A stretch of 64,000 nucleotides of DNA from Anaerococcus prevotii DSM 20548 (lineage in GTDB: Bacteria > Bacillota > Clostridia > Tissierellales > Peptoniphilaceae): NCBI RefSeq assembly GCF_000024105.1, contig NC_013171.1, positions 496,001 through 560,000 of the forward strand, in the 5' to 3' direction. Position 1 is the first letter of the stretch; every line of letters starts with the position of its first letter. This document shows, piece after piece, positions 30,192-39,246 of this stretch. The notes below the pieces were generated by a model. It saw only the letters and a list, made by a program, of their open reading frames with translations, searched no databases and was not told where the DNA came from. Both the position numbers and the translations under genes were made by a program.

Positions 30192-30206
30192 CGCAAACAA
30201 TTTGCA
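30192..30206. promoter_or_regulatory. Fur-family-like operator 2 of the zinc operon
   Basis: CGCAAAC-A-ATTTGCA is a second 7-1-7 repeat with two mismatches in one arm. It covers the early transcribed region just ahead of the ribosome site, so the two boxes bracket the -10. Confidence 0.6.
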
Positions 30207-30219
30207 TATAGGAGGATAT

Positions 30220-31161
30220 ATGAAAAAGAATTTTAAAAGTTTACTTGTTGTATTTCTCCTTGCCCTAGTTTGTATGATTTCTTGTGGCAAGGAAGAGAAG
30301 AATATAGAAAATACAGCTACTAATGAGCAAAACACAGAAGGTAAGAAGACTATTTATGCTAGCTTTTTTCCAGTAGCTGAGTTTGTAAAGATGATTGGTG
30401 GAGATAAGGTTGAAGTTAAAACCATCATAAAAACGAGCGAGGAGCCACATTCTTTTGAGCTAACTAGTGATGCTATGAAAGAAGTTCATGGAGCTGACCT
30501 TATAGCCTATAACGGAGCAGGGATGGAGTCATTCATTGATGATTTGAAGGCGAATATCAAGGATGATGATAAGTTTTTGGACCTTTCAGCTGGTCTTAAC
30601 TTACTTGATTCCTCCAAGGAAGGATCTGATATGACTTCAATAAATCCTCATACTTGGCTTTCTATCAAAAATGCCAAAGTCATGGTGGATAATATTTATA
30701 GGAAACTTTCTGCCATGGATCCAGATAATGAAGGCTATTATAAGGAGAATTTGGACAAGGCCCTTGCAAAGTTTGATGAACTTGATAAGAAATTTGAAGA
30801 TGGACTTTCTAATGTCAAATCCCAAGAGAAATATTTTGTAGTTTCTCATGCCGCCTTTAATTACCTAGCAGATGATTATAATCTTAAGCAGGTTGCTGTA
30901 ACAGGAATTTCTCCAGATGAAGAGCCATCAGCCAAGGATCTTAAGACAATTGCAGATTTTGTGAAGGAAAAAAATATCAAGACAATCTTTTTTGAGGGCA
31001 AGGCCACACCTAAGGTTGCAGAAACCTTAGCAAAAAATACGGGCACAAAGACATCCACCCTCTATACCATGGAAAACCTTGACGATGATATGGTAGCTAA
31101 GGGATATGTTGGCCTTATGGAGGACAATCTCAAGGCCTTAGTAGAATCATTCAATGAATAA
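30220..31161 (+). CDS. znuA: Zinc (or manganese) ABC transporter substrate-binding lipoprotein
   Basis: 313-residue cluster A-1 metal-binding lipoprotein. It has a signal peptide with a lipobox ending MISC (acylated cysteine at about residue 20). Candidate metal ligands are the histidines in EEPHSFE (near 77), NPHTW (near 142) and SHAAFNY (near 206), plus an acidic residue near 280. It lacks the long His-rich loop of some ZnuA proteins. GGAGG at 30211-30215 fixes the ATG at 30220; a longer frame from a TTG at 30154 would run through the promoter and operators. Zinc is favoured over manganese because of the histidine triad protein in the same operon. Confidence 0.92.
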   Translation: MKKNFKSLLVVFLLALVCMISCGKEEKNIENTATNEQNTEGKKTIYASFFPVAEFVKMIGGDKVEVKTIIKTSEEPHSFELTSDAMKEVHGADLIAYNGAGMESFIDDLKANIKDDDKFLDLSAGLNLLDSSKEGSDMTSINPHTWLSIKNAKVMVDNIYRKLSAMDPDNEGYYKENLDKALAKFDELDKKFEDGLSNVKSQEKYFVVSHAAFNYLADDYNLKQVAVTGISPDEEPSAKDLKTIADFVKEKNIKTIFFEGKATPKVAETLAKNTGTKTSTLYTMENLDDDMVAKGYVGLMEDNLKALVESFNE

Positions 31162-31816
31162 GCCAATTTTAAAGGTAGAAAATCTTAGCTTTGCCTACGA
31201 CAAAGATCTAATTCTTGATGGTATCAATTTTGAAATAAAAGAGGGAGATTTCGTGGCCCTTGTTGGGGCAAATGGTGTTGGAAAATCTACTCTCCTAAAG
31301 GTAATTTTGGGAGAGCTAAAGGCTAAGGAAGGTCATATAGAAATATTTTCTGATGACATAAGAAAGGATAAGCATTTTAGGGACCTAGCTTATATTTCTC
31401 AAAATGCCGTTACTTCCTATAGGAATTTCCCGACAACTATTGAAGAAGCGATTAAAATCCACATTTCTTACCAAAAAAAGAAAATAGAGCCAAAAGATTT
31501 GATGGAAAAGCTAGGTCTTTGGGATCATAGAAAGAAGGCCCTAAGCGATTTGTCAGGTGGACAGATTCAAAGATTTGCTATAAGCCTAGCCCTAATAAAG
31601 GATGCAAGTTTAATCCTTTTAGATGAACCAACGACTGGAATTGATGAGGATTTTGCTAATGAATTTTTTAAAAGCTTGATCGCTCTTAAAAAAAGTGGCA
31701 AGACCATTTTGATAATTACCCACCAGCTTGATATGGCAGCTGTCTTCGTAGATTATGCTATTAGAATAAAGAAGGGTAAAGAAAAGATTATAAGCAAAGA
31801 TGAGCTTAGTTTGTGA
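31154..31816 (+). CDS. znuC: Zinc ABC transporter ATP-binding protein
   Basis: 220-residue ABC ATPase: Walker A GANGVGKST (near 38), Q-loop ISQN, signature LSGGQIQRFAI (near 133), Walker B SLILLDEPTTG (near 155) and the H-loop histidine in ITHQ (near 192). It overlaps the 3' end of znuA by 8 bp and lies 6 bp from the permease gene, so the three are tightly coupled. Length is typical of the metal-uptake ATPases. It powers the ZnuB permease. Confidence 0.93.
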   Translation: MNKPILKVENLSFAYDKDLILDGINFEIKEGDFVALVGANGVGKSTLLKVILGELKAKEGHIEIFSDDIRKDKHFRDLAYISQNAVTSYRNFPTTIEEAIKIHISYQKKKIEPKDLMEKLGLWDHRKKALSDLSGGQIQRFAISLALIKDASLILLDEPTTGIDEDFANEFFKSLIALKKSGKTILIITHQLDMAAVFVDYAIRIKKGKEKIISKDELSL

Positions 31817-31822
31817 GGAAAT

Positions 31823-32617
31823 ATGCTAGATATATTAGAATATGAATTTATGCAAAGGGCCTTTATTGTTGGAGGGCTATTAGCTTTGATTTTGCCATGC
31901 ATGGGCCAATTAGTTCTTCTTAAGAGGCTTTCTATGATTGGAGATACCCTATCTCACTCATCCCTTGCAGGGCTTACTATTGGTCTCGCCTTTGGTTTTA
32001 GTCCAATCCTTGCGGCGATTATTGCTTGTCTTCTTGCAGGCTTATCTATAGAGCTTATTAGAAATAAATTAAAGGCCTATCAAGAGATTTCGACAGTAAT
32101 AATTCTTGCAGCATCAATTGGTCTTGCTGGAATATTCTCATCCATGGTCAAAAACACCAATGCGATATCATCTTACTTATTTGGATCTATAGTGACCATC
32201 TCGGATGAGGAGTTTTATTTGGTAATAGGAGTTGCTATATTTGTACTTTTGGCCTATATGCTTTTGTACAAAAGCCTTTATTTAACTATTTTTGATTCTC
32301 AAGCGGCTAAGATTATGGGAATTAATGTAAGACTTATAAATATTTTTATAACTTTCTTAACGGCCATTGCAGTATCAATTTCAGCTAAGACAATAGGGTC
32401 TTTGATAGTATCATCAATCTTAGTTATACCCAGTATTTGTGCAATGCAATATGCCAAGACTTACAAAAATACATTAATATTATCGATAGGATTCTCGATA
32501 ATTTTTGTATTTTTAGGACTTATAATATCTTATTACCTAGACTTAAAACCAGGCTCAGTCATAGTATTGATATCTGTATTATGGTTAATAATAAGCCTTT
32601 TTATAAAGAAAAAATAA
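31823..32617 (+). CDS. znuB: Zinc ABC transporter permease
   Basis: 264-residue ABC-3 family permease with about eight hydrophobic helices. The LKRLSMIGDTLSHSSLAG segment (near 33-50) is the conserved coupling region of the family, followed by SAKTIGSLIVSSILVIPSICAM (near 190). It sits between znuC and the histidine triad lipoprotein gene with GAGG upstream of the ATG. It forms the membrane channel for the imported metal. Confidence 0.93.
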   Translation: MLDILEYEFMQRAFIVGGLLALILPCMGQLVLLKRLSMIGDTLSHSSLAGLTIGLAFGFSPILAAIIACLLAGLSIELIRNKLKAYQEISTVIILAASIGLAGIFSSMVKNTNAISSYLFGSIVTISDEEFYLVIGVAIFVLLAYMLLYKSLYLTIFDSQAAKIMGINVRLINIFITFLTAIAVSISAKTIGSLIVSSILVIPSICAMQYAKTYKNTLILSIGFSIIFVFLGLIISYYLDLKPGSVIVLISVLWLIISLFIKKK

Positions 32618-32627
32618 AGGAGAAATA

Positions 32628-34919
32628 ATGAAAAATAAGAAAAAATTAGGAAGAGCAGTCCTACTTGCTTGCCTATTTGCAACAAGCCTTAGCGCCTGCT
32701 CCCTATTCAAGAATAAAGAAGCAAAAACACTTGTAAATCAGCCAGTAAAAACAAGTGAAATAGGAAAATATGTGGCCAAAAAATCATCCATCAAAAAGGA
32801 TAAGACTACAGAAGTCCTAGTGGATGCTGAAATAAAAAAAGAAGACATAGTAAAGATTGTAAAACACGGTGATCACTGGCATGTCTTCACCAAAGATGGT
32901 AGAGAAAAGATAACCTATACCGACCCAAGCAAGATGGAAAGTATCAATAACTTTGATATGGTAAGTGTAGTAGGCAAGAGTCAGTTAAAAAATAAAGATG
33001 TAGTTGCAATTAAAAAGCACGGCGATCATTACCATGTTTATTTAGCAGATGGAACAGAATATCTCACCTATGAAAATCCATCAGCTCTTTTTCCAAACAT
33101 CCCAATTGGAACCTATGTAGGAAGTCACGGTTCACAAAAATCTAACTGGACTAAGGCAGAAAAGAGAGCCCAAAATATAAAAGTGAAAGAAAGGCTTGAA
33201 AGAGATGATGAAAGAGTAATAAAAATCCTAAAACACGGGGACCACTACCATATTTACACATCAAAGGGCAATGAATTTGTAACTTACGAAGACCCAAGAA
33301 GCCTCTATCCAAATGCATCATACGGAATTTATCAGGGTAGCCATGGTAATAGAAAAGAAATGATAGCCAAAATACTCGAAGAAGATAAGGAAAAGCAAGC
33401 AAATAAGAAGGGCAAAATAGTAGATAAAAAACCAGAAAAACTACAAAAAGATAAGAAATTGATAAAGGTAGAAGATGAGAAGAAAACTCATAATGTAGTA
33501 AAAATTCTAAAACATGGGGACCACTACCATATCTATACAAAAGATGGAGATGAATATATAAGCTACACAAATCCATCAAGCCTTTATCCAGACATTCCAA
33601 TTGGTACTTATCATGGAAGCCATGGCGATGTAAATAAAGAAAAAAATAATAATAAAGCTGAGGATAAAAAAGAAAATCCTAAAAAACCAGACCAATATGG
33701 GCCTGGACACACGGGAGCTTATAATAAATCAAGGATAGAAAACTTAAAAATAACCAATATCCTAGGCAAGGAAAAAGTTGACCGTTATGATATAGTAAAA
33801 ATCCTAAAACATGGCGACCACTACCATATCTATGATTCCAAAGGTAGAGAAGGGGTAACTTATGAAAATCCTCAAGATATATATCCAAAAGCAAACTTTG
33901 GTCAATATGAAGGAAGTCATGGAAATCATAATGATGACAGAAAGGACTTCACCTGGCCAGAAGGCATCACAAAAATAGTAGACCACGGTGACCATTGGCA
34001 TCTCTACAGGGGAGATAAGGAAGTAGGAGTTGTAACAGAAAATCCAAAGTCTCATTACCCAGATGCCGAATATATCAATGATTCAAAAGACTATTCTCAG
34101 GTAGAAGTAAATGATGGCGACCTATTTTCTTATGATAGCGTCAAAGGCAAAAAAATAGCAGGCATAGAAAGAGTATTTGACGATAGGTTTAAATTGATGG
34201 AAAACTACGGAAAAATAACTGATGGCAAGGCAGCTTTCGGTCCAGGAGGTCAATATAAGGGGGGCGATGTCTTCTATTGGCTCCATGGCGACCACTATCA
34301 TTACCTAAGCATAAAAGATTTAGTTAAAATGGAAAAAGCTGGAGAATTAGGAGATTTTACAGCTAAAGATATAGTAGCTACTCTAAAATACAAGATGGAA
34401 AATCCAGAAGTAGAAATAGGCAAAGACTATGACGACGAAAAATCAGAAATTTTAAGATATAATATAATAAGATTTTTGAAAAGAGCCTACCCAGAAGCCG
34501 ATGTAAGCAATATCGAGTTAAACTTCTATGTATACGGGTCAGAAGATTTAGTCTTCCATATAAGTGACTTCGAAGAAGTAGGTGGCAAAGTAGTCTATAA
34601 AAATGGAAATCTTCCAGAAATGAAAAAAGAAGAAAAAGATAAGTCAGACGAAAAAGAAAAAGAAGAGTCTTCAGAAAATAATAAAGAAGAAGAGCTTGAA
34701 AATAAGGAAGAAAAAGAAAGTAAAGATAAGGAAGAAAAGAAAGAAATAGATCCAGAAGAAAAAGAAGAAAATTTAGAGAAAGCTCAAGATGGTTATGAAA
34801 GCAAGGAGAAAGCAGAAATAGCTGCAAAAAAAGCCCTAGAAAGCGACTTTGCAAACAACGATTATGACATAATCCAAGGACCAAATGGTAGGTGGTTCTA
34901 TAACTTGAAAGTGAGCTAA
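32628..34919 (+). CDS. Histidine triad (Pht-like) zinc-binding surface lipoprotein
   Basis: 763-residue exported protein. The signal peptide ends in a lipobox LSAC (cysteine near 24). Seven HGDHxH triads (HxxHxH type) occur near residues 80, 131, 202, 295, 394, 452 and 552, each in a repeat with a TYENP-like strand and often a GSHG turn. This is the pneumococcal polyhistidine triad architecture (usually 4-6 triads), linked to zinc scavenging. The region near 668-725 is an extremely charged K/E tract, followed by a short C-terminal module (DYDIIQGPNGRWFYNLKVS). It is 10 bp from znuB with AAAGGAG before the ATG, in the zinc operon. In streptococci Pht genes are controlled by AdcR (MarR type); here the operators look Fur-type. 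Confidence 0.93.
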   Translation: MKNKKKLGRAVLLACLFATSLSACSLFKNKEAKTLVNQPVKTSEIGKYVAKKSSIKKDKTTEVLVDAEIKKEDIVKIVKHGDHWHVFTKDGREKITYTDPSKMESINNFDMVSVVGKSQLKNKDVVAIKKHGDHYHVYLADGTEYLTYENPSALFPNIPIGTYVGSHGSQKSNWTKAEKRAQNIKVKERLERDDERVIKILKHGDHYHIYTSKGNEFVTYEDPRSLYPNASYGIYQGSHGNRKEMIAKILEEDKEKQANKKGKIVDKKPEKLQKDKKLIKVEDEKKTHNVVKILKHGDHYHIYTKDGDEYISYTNPSSLYPDIPIGTYHGSHGDVNKEKNNNKAEDKKENPKKPDQYGPGHTGAYNKSRIENLKITNILGKEKVDRYDIVKILKHGDHYHIYDSKGREGVTYENPQDIYPKANFGQYEGSHGNHNDDRKDFTWPEGITKIVDHGDHWHLYRGDKEVGVVTENPKSHYPDAEYINDSKDYSQVEVNDGDLFSYDSVKGKKIAGIERVFDDRFKLMENYGKITDGKAAFGPGGQYKGGDVFYWLHGDHYHYLSIKDLVKMEKAGELGDFTAKDIVATLKYKMENPEVEIGKDYDDEKSEILRYNIIRFLKRAYPEADVSNIELNFYVYGSEDLVFHISDFEEVGGKVVYKNGNLPEMKKEEKDKSDEKEKEESSENNKEEELENKEEKESKDKEEKKEIDPEEKEENLEKAQDGYESKEKAEIAAKKALESDFANNDYDIIQGPNGRWFYNLKVS

Positions 34920-34926
34920 AATAAAG

Positions 34927-34958
34927 AAGCACTCGGCTATAAAAGTCTGGGTGCTTTT
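34927..34958 (+). terminator. Terminator of the zinc operon
   Basis: AAGCACTC (34927-34934) pairs with GGGTGCTT (one wobble), followed by T-rich sequence. Confidence 0.7.
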
Positions 34959-35259
34959 AACTTGGAAAATTTTGGAGAACATTGGATTTTGACCATAACT
35001 TTACTAATAAGATAGACAAACTAGGCAAATTAATTAAAAAAAGTTAAAACTTTACAATAATTATGTGATGATTTCTTACATAAAATCTTCAAAATATAGA
35101 GTAATAAAGCAAATATATTCAAATTATTTAATAAAATTAGAAAGATAATCTAAAATTAAACTTTTAAAAAATAATTATGATATAAAAATATATATAAAAA
35201 CCTTTTAAATCACAATAATAAGCTCTTGGTAACAATTTCACTTAACTACTTTAATATGC
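34959..35259. other. AT-rich intergenic stretch before opp genes
   Basis: About 300 very AT-rich bases without a gene, clear repeat or RNA signal. The opp promoter is at its downstream end. Confidence 0.6.
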
Positions 35260-35288
35260 TTGCAATTTATCGTGATATAGTATATAAT
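35260..35288 (+). promoter_or_regulatory. Promoter of the opp operon
   Basis: TTGCAA (35260-35265), 17 bp, TATAAT (35283-35288), 22 bp before the oppB start. Confidence 0.75.
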
Positions 35289-35310
35289 TATTCACAACAA
35301 GGAGGAGAAA

Positions 35311-36240
35311 ATGTTTAAGTACATAATTAAAAGAATTTTACAAGCTGTGGCAGTTTTGCTTCTTGTAACTTGTATAACCTTTTTCCTGATGAAATTAGTT
35401 CCAGGATCACCATTTGCAAGTGAAAAAATGCAATCACCAGAAGTACTAGAAGCTCTAAACAAAAAGTACGGCTTGGATGAACCTTATTTGGTTCAACTTA
35501 AGAAATTCATAGTAAATGCAGCCAAGGGAGAGTTTGGAGTATCTTTGAAAATGCAAAAAGACAGACCTGTTATTGATATTATTAAAGAGATGCTTCCAAC
35601 TAGTGTAAAGCTAGGGCTAATTGCTCTCTTTTGGGCGACTCTTGTAGGAGTTCCCTTGGGATCTCTTGCAGCCTATCATAGGGACGAGGGCCTAGATTCC
35701 TTCCTAAGAGTTCTAACTACTATAGGGATCTCTGCACCAGGCTTTGTTGTAGCGACACTTTTGCTTTTGCTCTTTGGAGTTAAGCTAAAAGTCCTACCTA
35801 CCATGGGTCTTGATAGCTGGAAATCTTACATAATGCCTTGTTTTTCTCTAGGATTTTATCCTATGTGTTATATAGCAAGACTTTCAAGATCATCTATGTT
35901 AGATGCTATCGGCCAAGATTATATAAGGACTGCTAGAGCTAAGGGAGTTTCAGAAAGGAAGGTTTTGTTTAAGCACGCTTTAAAGAATGCTTTTATACCA
36001 GTTCTTACCTACCTAGGACCTCTCACAGCAGGAATTATTACAGGTTCTATGGTGGTTGAGTCAGTCTTTTCTGTCCAAGGACTTGGAAGATATTTTATAA
36101 ACTCAGTACTTAATAGAGACTATCCAATAATCATGGCGACAACATTGTTTTTTGCCTTTATGGTAATAGTGATGAATCTAGTAGTAGATATACTCTATAC
36201 CTTTATAGATCCAAGGATAGATTTGAGTAAGGGAGAATGA
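35311..36240 (+). CDS. oppB: Oligopeptide ABC transporter permease OppB
   Basis: 309-residue DppB/OppB-type inner permease with about six membrane helices. The N-terminal FKYIIKRILQAVAVLLLVTCITFFLM is characteristic, as is the EAA-loop DYIRTARAKGVSERKVLFKHALKNA (near 209-233) that couples to the ATPases. It is first in oppB-C-D-F-A; the stop is one base before the oppC start, so the genes are translated together. AGGAGG precedes the ATG. Confidence 0.95.
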   Translation: MFKYIIKRILQAVAVLLLVTCITFFLMKLVPGSPFASEKMQSPEVLEALNKKYGLDEPYLVQLKKFIVNAAKGEFGVSLKMQKDRPVIDIIKEMLPTSVKLGLIALFWATLVGVPLGSLAAYHRDEGLDSFLRVLTTIGISAPGFVVATLLLLLFGVKLKVLPTMGLDSWKSYIMPCFSLGFYPMCYIARLSRSSMLDAIGQDYIRTARAKGVSERKVLFKHALKNAFIPVLTYLGPLTAGIITGSMVVESVFSVQGLGRYFINSVLNRDYPIIMATTLFFAFMVIVMNLVVDILYTFIDPRIDLSKGE

Positions 36241-36241
36241 C

Positions 36242-37267
36242 ATGGATAATATTTTATCTTTGAATAAAAAATTAAAATTAGAAGACTTTGACTTAAGCTC
36301 AGATGATTTTGATCTAGCAAGTGAAAGTCAAAAGGAAAATTTCATAAGTAAAGCTCCATCAACTTCCTACTTCCAAGATGCGAAGAGGAGACTAAAGGCA
36401 AACAAGGTAGCTATGGTTTCCCTAGCCTTTTTGATAATCATTTTTATCTTTGCCTTTCTAGGACCTTTATTTGTAGAAGGAGATTATACGACTCAGTTTA
36501 GGGGAGATGAGAATTTATTTCCTTGCTGGAAATATCCTTTTGGTACAGACAAGCTAGGTAGAAATATAATGGTTCGTACTATGTATGGAACAAGAGTTTC
36601 TCTCATAGTTGGAGTCTTTGCTTCCTTGATTGTTTTAATCATTGGTACGATTTACGGTTCTATTTCAGGATATTTTGGAGGAAAAGTAGATGCGGTAATG
36701 ATGAGAATCCTAGATTTAATTTATTCTATACCAGATGTATTGGTAGTAATATTATTATCTATAGGAATATCTCAACCCCTTAAATCATATGTTAACTCAT
36801 CTACTTCGGATTTTGCCAAGAAAATAGGAGTCCTAGGACCGGCCCTTATATCGATATTTATTGCCTTTGCCCTACTCTACTGGGTGGGAACGGCAAGAAT
36901 TATAAGAGGACAAGTGCTAATGCTTAAGAAACAAGAGTTCGTAACAGCAGTTGAAGCCCTGGGAGGATCTAAGAGAAGGGTAATAAGAAGGCACCTTTTT
37001 CCAAACTGTATAGGCCAGGTCATAGTAATGACAGCCATGCAAATTCCTTCTGCTATATTCCTAGAGTCCTTCCTATCATTCTTAGGAATAGGAGTTTCAG
37101 TTCCGATGACTTCTCTTGGAGCCCTTGCAGCGGATGCCTTGGGAGGAATTTACTCCTATGCTTATAGGCTAATCATTCCATCATTGATATTATCCCTTAT
37201 GATTTTATCCTTGAACTTGTTCGCAGATGGACTGAGAGATGCCCTAGATCCAAGGCTTAAAAAGTAG
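36242..37267 (+). CDS. oppC: Oligopeptide ABC transporter permease OppC
   Basis: 341-residue partner permease. It has a long charged N-terminal cytoplasmic tail (about 50 residues) before the first helix, normal for OppC. The periplasmic-side PFGTDKLGRNIMVRTMYGTRVSL block (near 100) and the EAA loop EFVTAVEALGGSKRRVIRRHLFPNC (near 233-257) are family markers. It is co-translated with oppB and followed 6 bp later by oppD. Confidence 0.95.
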   Translation: MDNILSLNKKLKLEDFDLSSDDFDLASESQKENFISKAPSTSYFQDAKRRLKANKVAMVSLAFLIIIFIFAFLGPLFVEGDYTTQFRGDENLFPCWKYPFGTDKLGRNIMVRTMYGTRVSLIVGVFASLIVLIIGTIYGSISGYFGGKVDAVMMRILDLIYSIPDVLVVILLSIGISQPLKSYVNSSTSDFAKKIGVLGPALISIFIAFALLYWVGTARIIRGQVLMLKKQEFVTAVEALGGSKRRVIRRHLFPNCIGQVIVMTAMQIPSAIFLESFLSFLGIGVSVPMTSLGALAADALGGIYSYAYRLIIPSLILSLMILSLNLFADGLRDALDPRLKK

Positions 37268-37273
37268 GTTATT

Positions 37274-38272
37274 ATGGAAAATTTAAATAAAGAAATGTTA
37301 AAAATTGAAGACCTTAGTATATCTTTCTACACTCCAGTAGGAGAGGTCAAGGCGGTAGATTCTATAAGCTACACTCTCCATGAGAATGAAATCATGGGGA
37401 TCGTTGGAGAATCAGGTTCTGGTAAATCAGTAGAAAGTTATGGAATTATGGGACTTTTACAAAGTCCAGGCAAGGTCAAAAACGGGAAAATCCTATACAA
37501 GGGAGAAAATGTCCTAGATTATGATAAAAAGCAAATGTCATCTTTTAGGGGAGCTAAGTGCTCCATGATCTTCCAAAATCCGATGACTTGTCTTAACCCA
37601 GTCTATACAATAGGTAACCAGCTTATGGAGGCTGTCTTAGTTCACAAGGACAAAAGTAAAAAAGAAGCCTATGATCTGGCAGTCGAAATGCTAGATCTTG
37701 TAGGAATATCCAATCCAGAAAGGCGAATGAAGCAATATCCTCACGAGCTTTCTGGAGGTATGAGACAGAGAGTTATGATTGGTATGGGGCTAATTTGTAA
37801 GCCCGATATCCTTATAGCTGATGAGCCAACTACAGCCCTAGATGTTACAATCCAAGCTCAGATTCTTGAACTTATCAAAGATATACAAGAAAAAAATAAG
37901 ATGAGCGTAATTTTTATCACTCACAACCTGGCTGTAGTTGCTCAAATATGTGACACAGTTAGTGTAATGTATGCTGGAAGAATTGTAGAGCAGGGAAGTG
38001 TAGACGATATATTCTATAGACCAAGCCATCCTTACACCAAGGGCCTGCTTAAATCTATGCCAAGAATTGACGTAGGAGATAAGACAAGGCTTGAAAGCAT
38101 CAAGGGAGTACCGGTAGATATGCTTAATCCACCAGAAGGATGTGGATTTTCTACAAGATGTGAGTCCTGTATGAATATATGTTTAAGAAAAGAACCTCCT
38201 ATGATTGAACTAGGAGATGGACATAGGTCCAAGTGCTTCCTTCATGTAAAGGAGCTTTTAAATGCAAGATGA
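37274..38272 (+). CDS. oppD: Oligopeptide ABC transporter ATP-binding protein OppD
   Basis: 332-residue ABC ATPase with Walker A GESGSGKS (near 44), signature LSGGMRQRVMIGM (near 157), Walker B ILIADEPTTALD (near 178) and ITHN H-loop. The C-terminal oligopeptide-transporter extension contains a cysteine cluster (CGFSTRCESCMNIC), of the kind that binds an iron-sulfur cluster in OppD/DppD proteins. It overlaps oppF by 11 bp. Confidence 0.95.
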   Translation: MENLNKEMLKIEDLSISFYTPVGEVKAVDSISYTLHENEIMGIVGESGSGKSVESYGIMGLLQSPGKVKNGKILYKGENVLDYDKKQMSSFRGAKCSMIFQNPMTCLNPVYTIGNQLMEAVLVHKDKSKKEAYDLAVEMLDLVGISNPERRMKQYPHELSGGMRQRVMIGMGLICKPDILIADEPTTALDVTIQAQILELIKDIQEKNKMSVIFITHNLAVVAQICDTVSVMYAGRIVEQGSVDDIFYRPSHPYTKGLLKSMPRIDVGDKTRLESIKGVPVDMLNPPEGCGFSTRCESCMNICLRKEPPMIELGDGHRSKCFLHVKELLNAR

Positions 38273-39245
38273 GAAATTATTAATAGTAAATAATCTAGTA
38301 AAACACTTTACAGTTTCTACAAGTTTTAACAATACAGTGAAAGTCCACGCAGTCGATGATGTGTCGTTTTTTATAAACAAGGGAGAGACCCTGGGAATTG
38401 TAGGAGAGTCTGGTTGTGGTAAGACAAGTCTGGGAAGGACAATCCTTAGACTACACGAACCGACTAGTGGCCAGATCATATATGACGGCGAGACGATCTT
38501 TGATAGAGATAAAGATATTAAGGCTGATATGTATAAGTTTAGGAGGAAAATGCAAATTATCTTCCAAGACCCATCAGCTTCCCTAGATCCAAGGATGACA
38601 GTGGCTGAAATTGTTGGAGAGGCTCTGGATATCCATGGACTATACAAAAAAAACAGGAGGGACAGAATCAATGAACTGTTAAGGAAGGTAGGACTAAACG
38701 AGGAGCATTCCAATAGATATCCTCACGAGTTTTCGGGAGGCCAACAGCAAAGGATAGGAATAGCAAGAGCCCTTGCGGTAGAACCAGAATTTATAGTCTG
38801 TGACGAGCCCATAAGTGCCCTTGACGTATCGATCCAAGCACAAATTGTAAACATGCTCCAAGACATGCAAAAAGATAGCGGGCTTACATATATGTTCATA
38901 GCCCATGACCTATCGGTAGTCAAACATATTTCGGATAGGATAGGAGTTATGTATTTGGGCAAGATGGTAGAGCTTGTAGATAGCGAAAGGCTATACGAAA
39001 ATCCCCTTCATCCTTACACCCAATCACTTCTTACAGCAATCCCAATCCCAGATCCTAAAAAGACAAGATCTATGGAAAGGATTAAGCTAAAAGGTGAGGT
39101 CCCATCTGCAATCAACCCACCAAAAGGATGTAGATTCCACGAAAGATGCTTGTACGCTACAGATATTTGTAAAAGTAAAGAACCTGAATTTAAAGAGTAT
39201 GAAAGTGGACACTTCGCAAGTTGCCACAATATAGGAGAATTTTAA
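38262..39245 (+). CDS. oppF: Oligopeptide ABC transporter ATP-binding protein OppF
   Basis: 327-residue ABC ATPase paired with OppD. Walker A GESGCGKTS (near 46), signature FSGGQQQRIGIARAL (near 158), Walker B FIVCDEPISALD (near 178) and the H-loop in IAHD are present. The C-terminal extension carries CRFHERCLYATDIC, again a four-cysteine oligopeptide-transporter pattern. Its start lies within the last codons of oppD, which keeps subunit ratios matched. Confidence 0.95.
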   Translation: MQDEKLLIVNNLVKHFTVSTSFNNTVKVHAVDDVSFFINKGETLGIVGESGCGKTSLGRTILRLHEPTSGQIIYDGETIFDRDKDIKADMYKFRRKMQIIFQDPSASLDPRMTVAEIVGEALDIHGLYKKNRRDRINELLRKVGLNEEHSNRYPHEFSGGQQQRIGIARALAVEPEFIVCDEPISALDVSIQAQIVNMLQDMQKDSGLTYMFIAHDLSVVKHISDRIGVMYLGKMVELVDSERLYENPLHPYTQSLLTAIPIPDPKKTRSMERIKLKGEVPSAINPPKGCRFHERCLYATDICKSKEPEFKEYESGHFASCHNIGEF

Positions 39246-39246
39246 A

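Noticed and set aside
30154-30219. Extended N-terminus of znuA from TTG 30154
   Set aside because: It would run through the promoter and both operators; GGAGG lies before ATG 30220, which also begins a proper lipoprotein signal.
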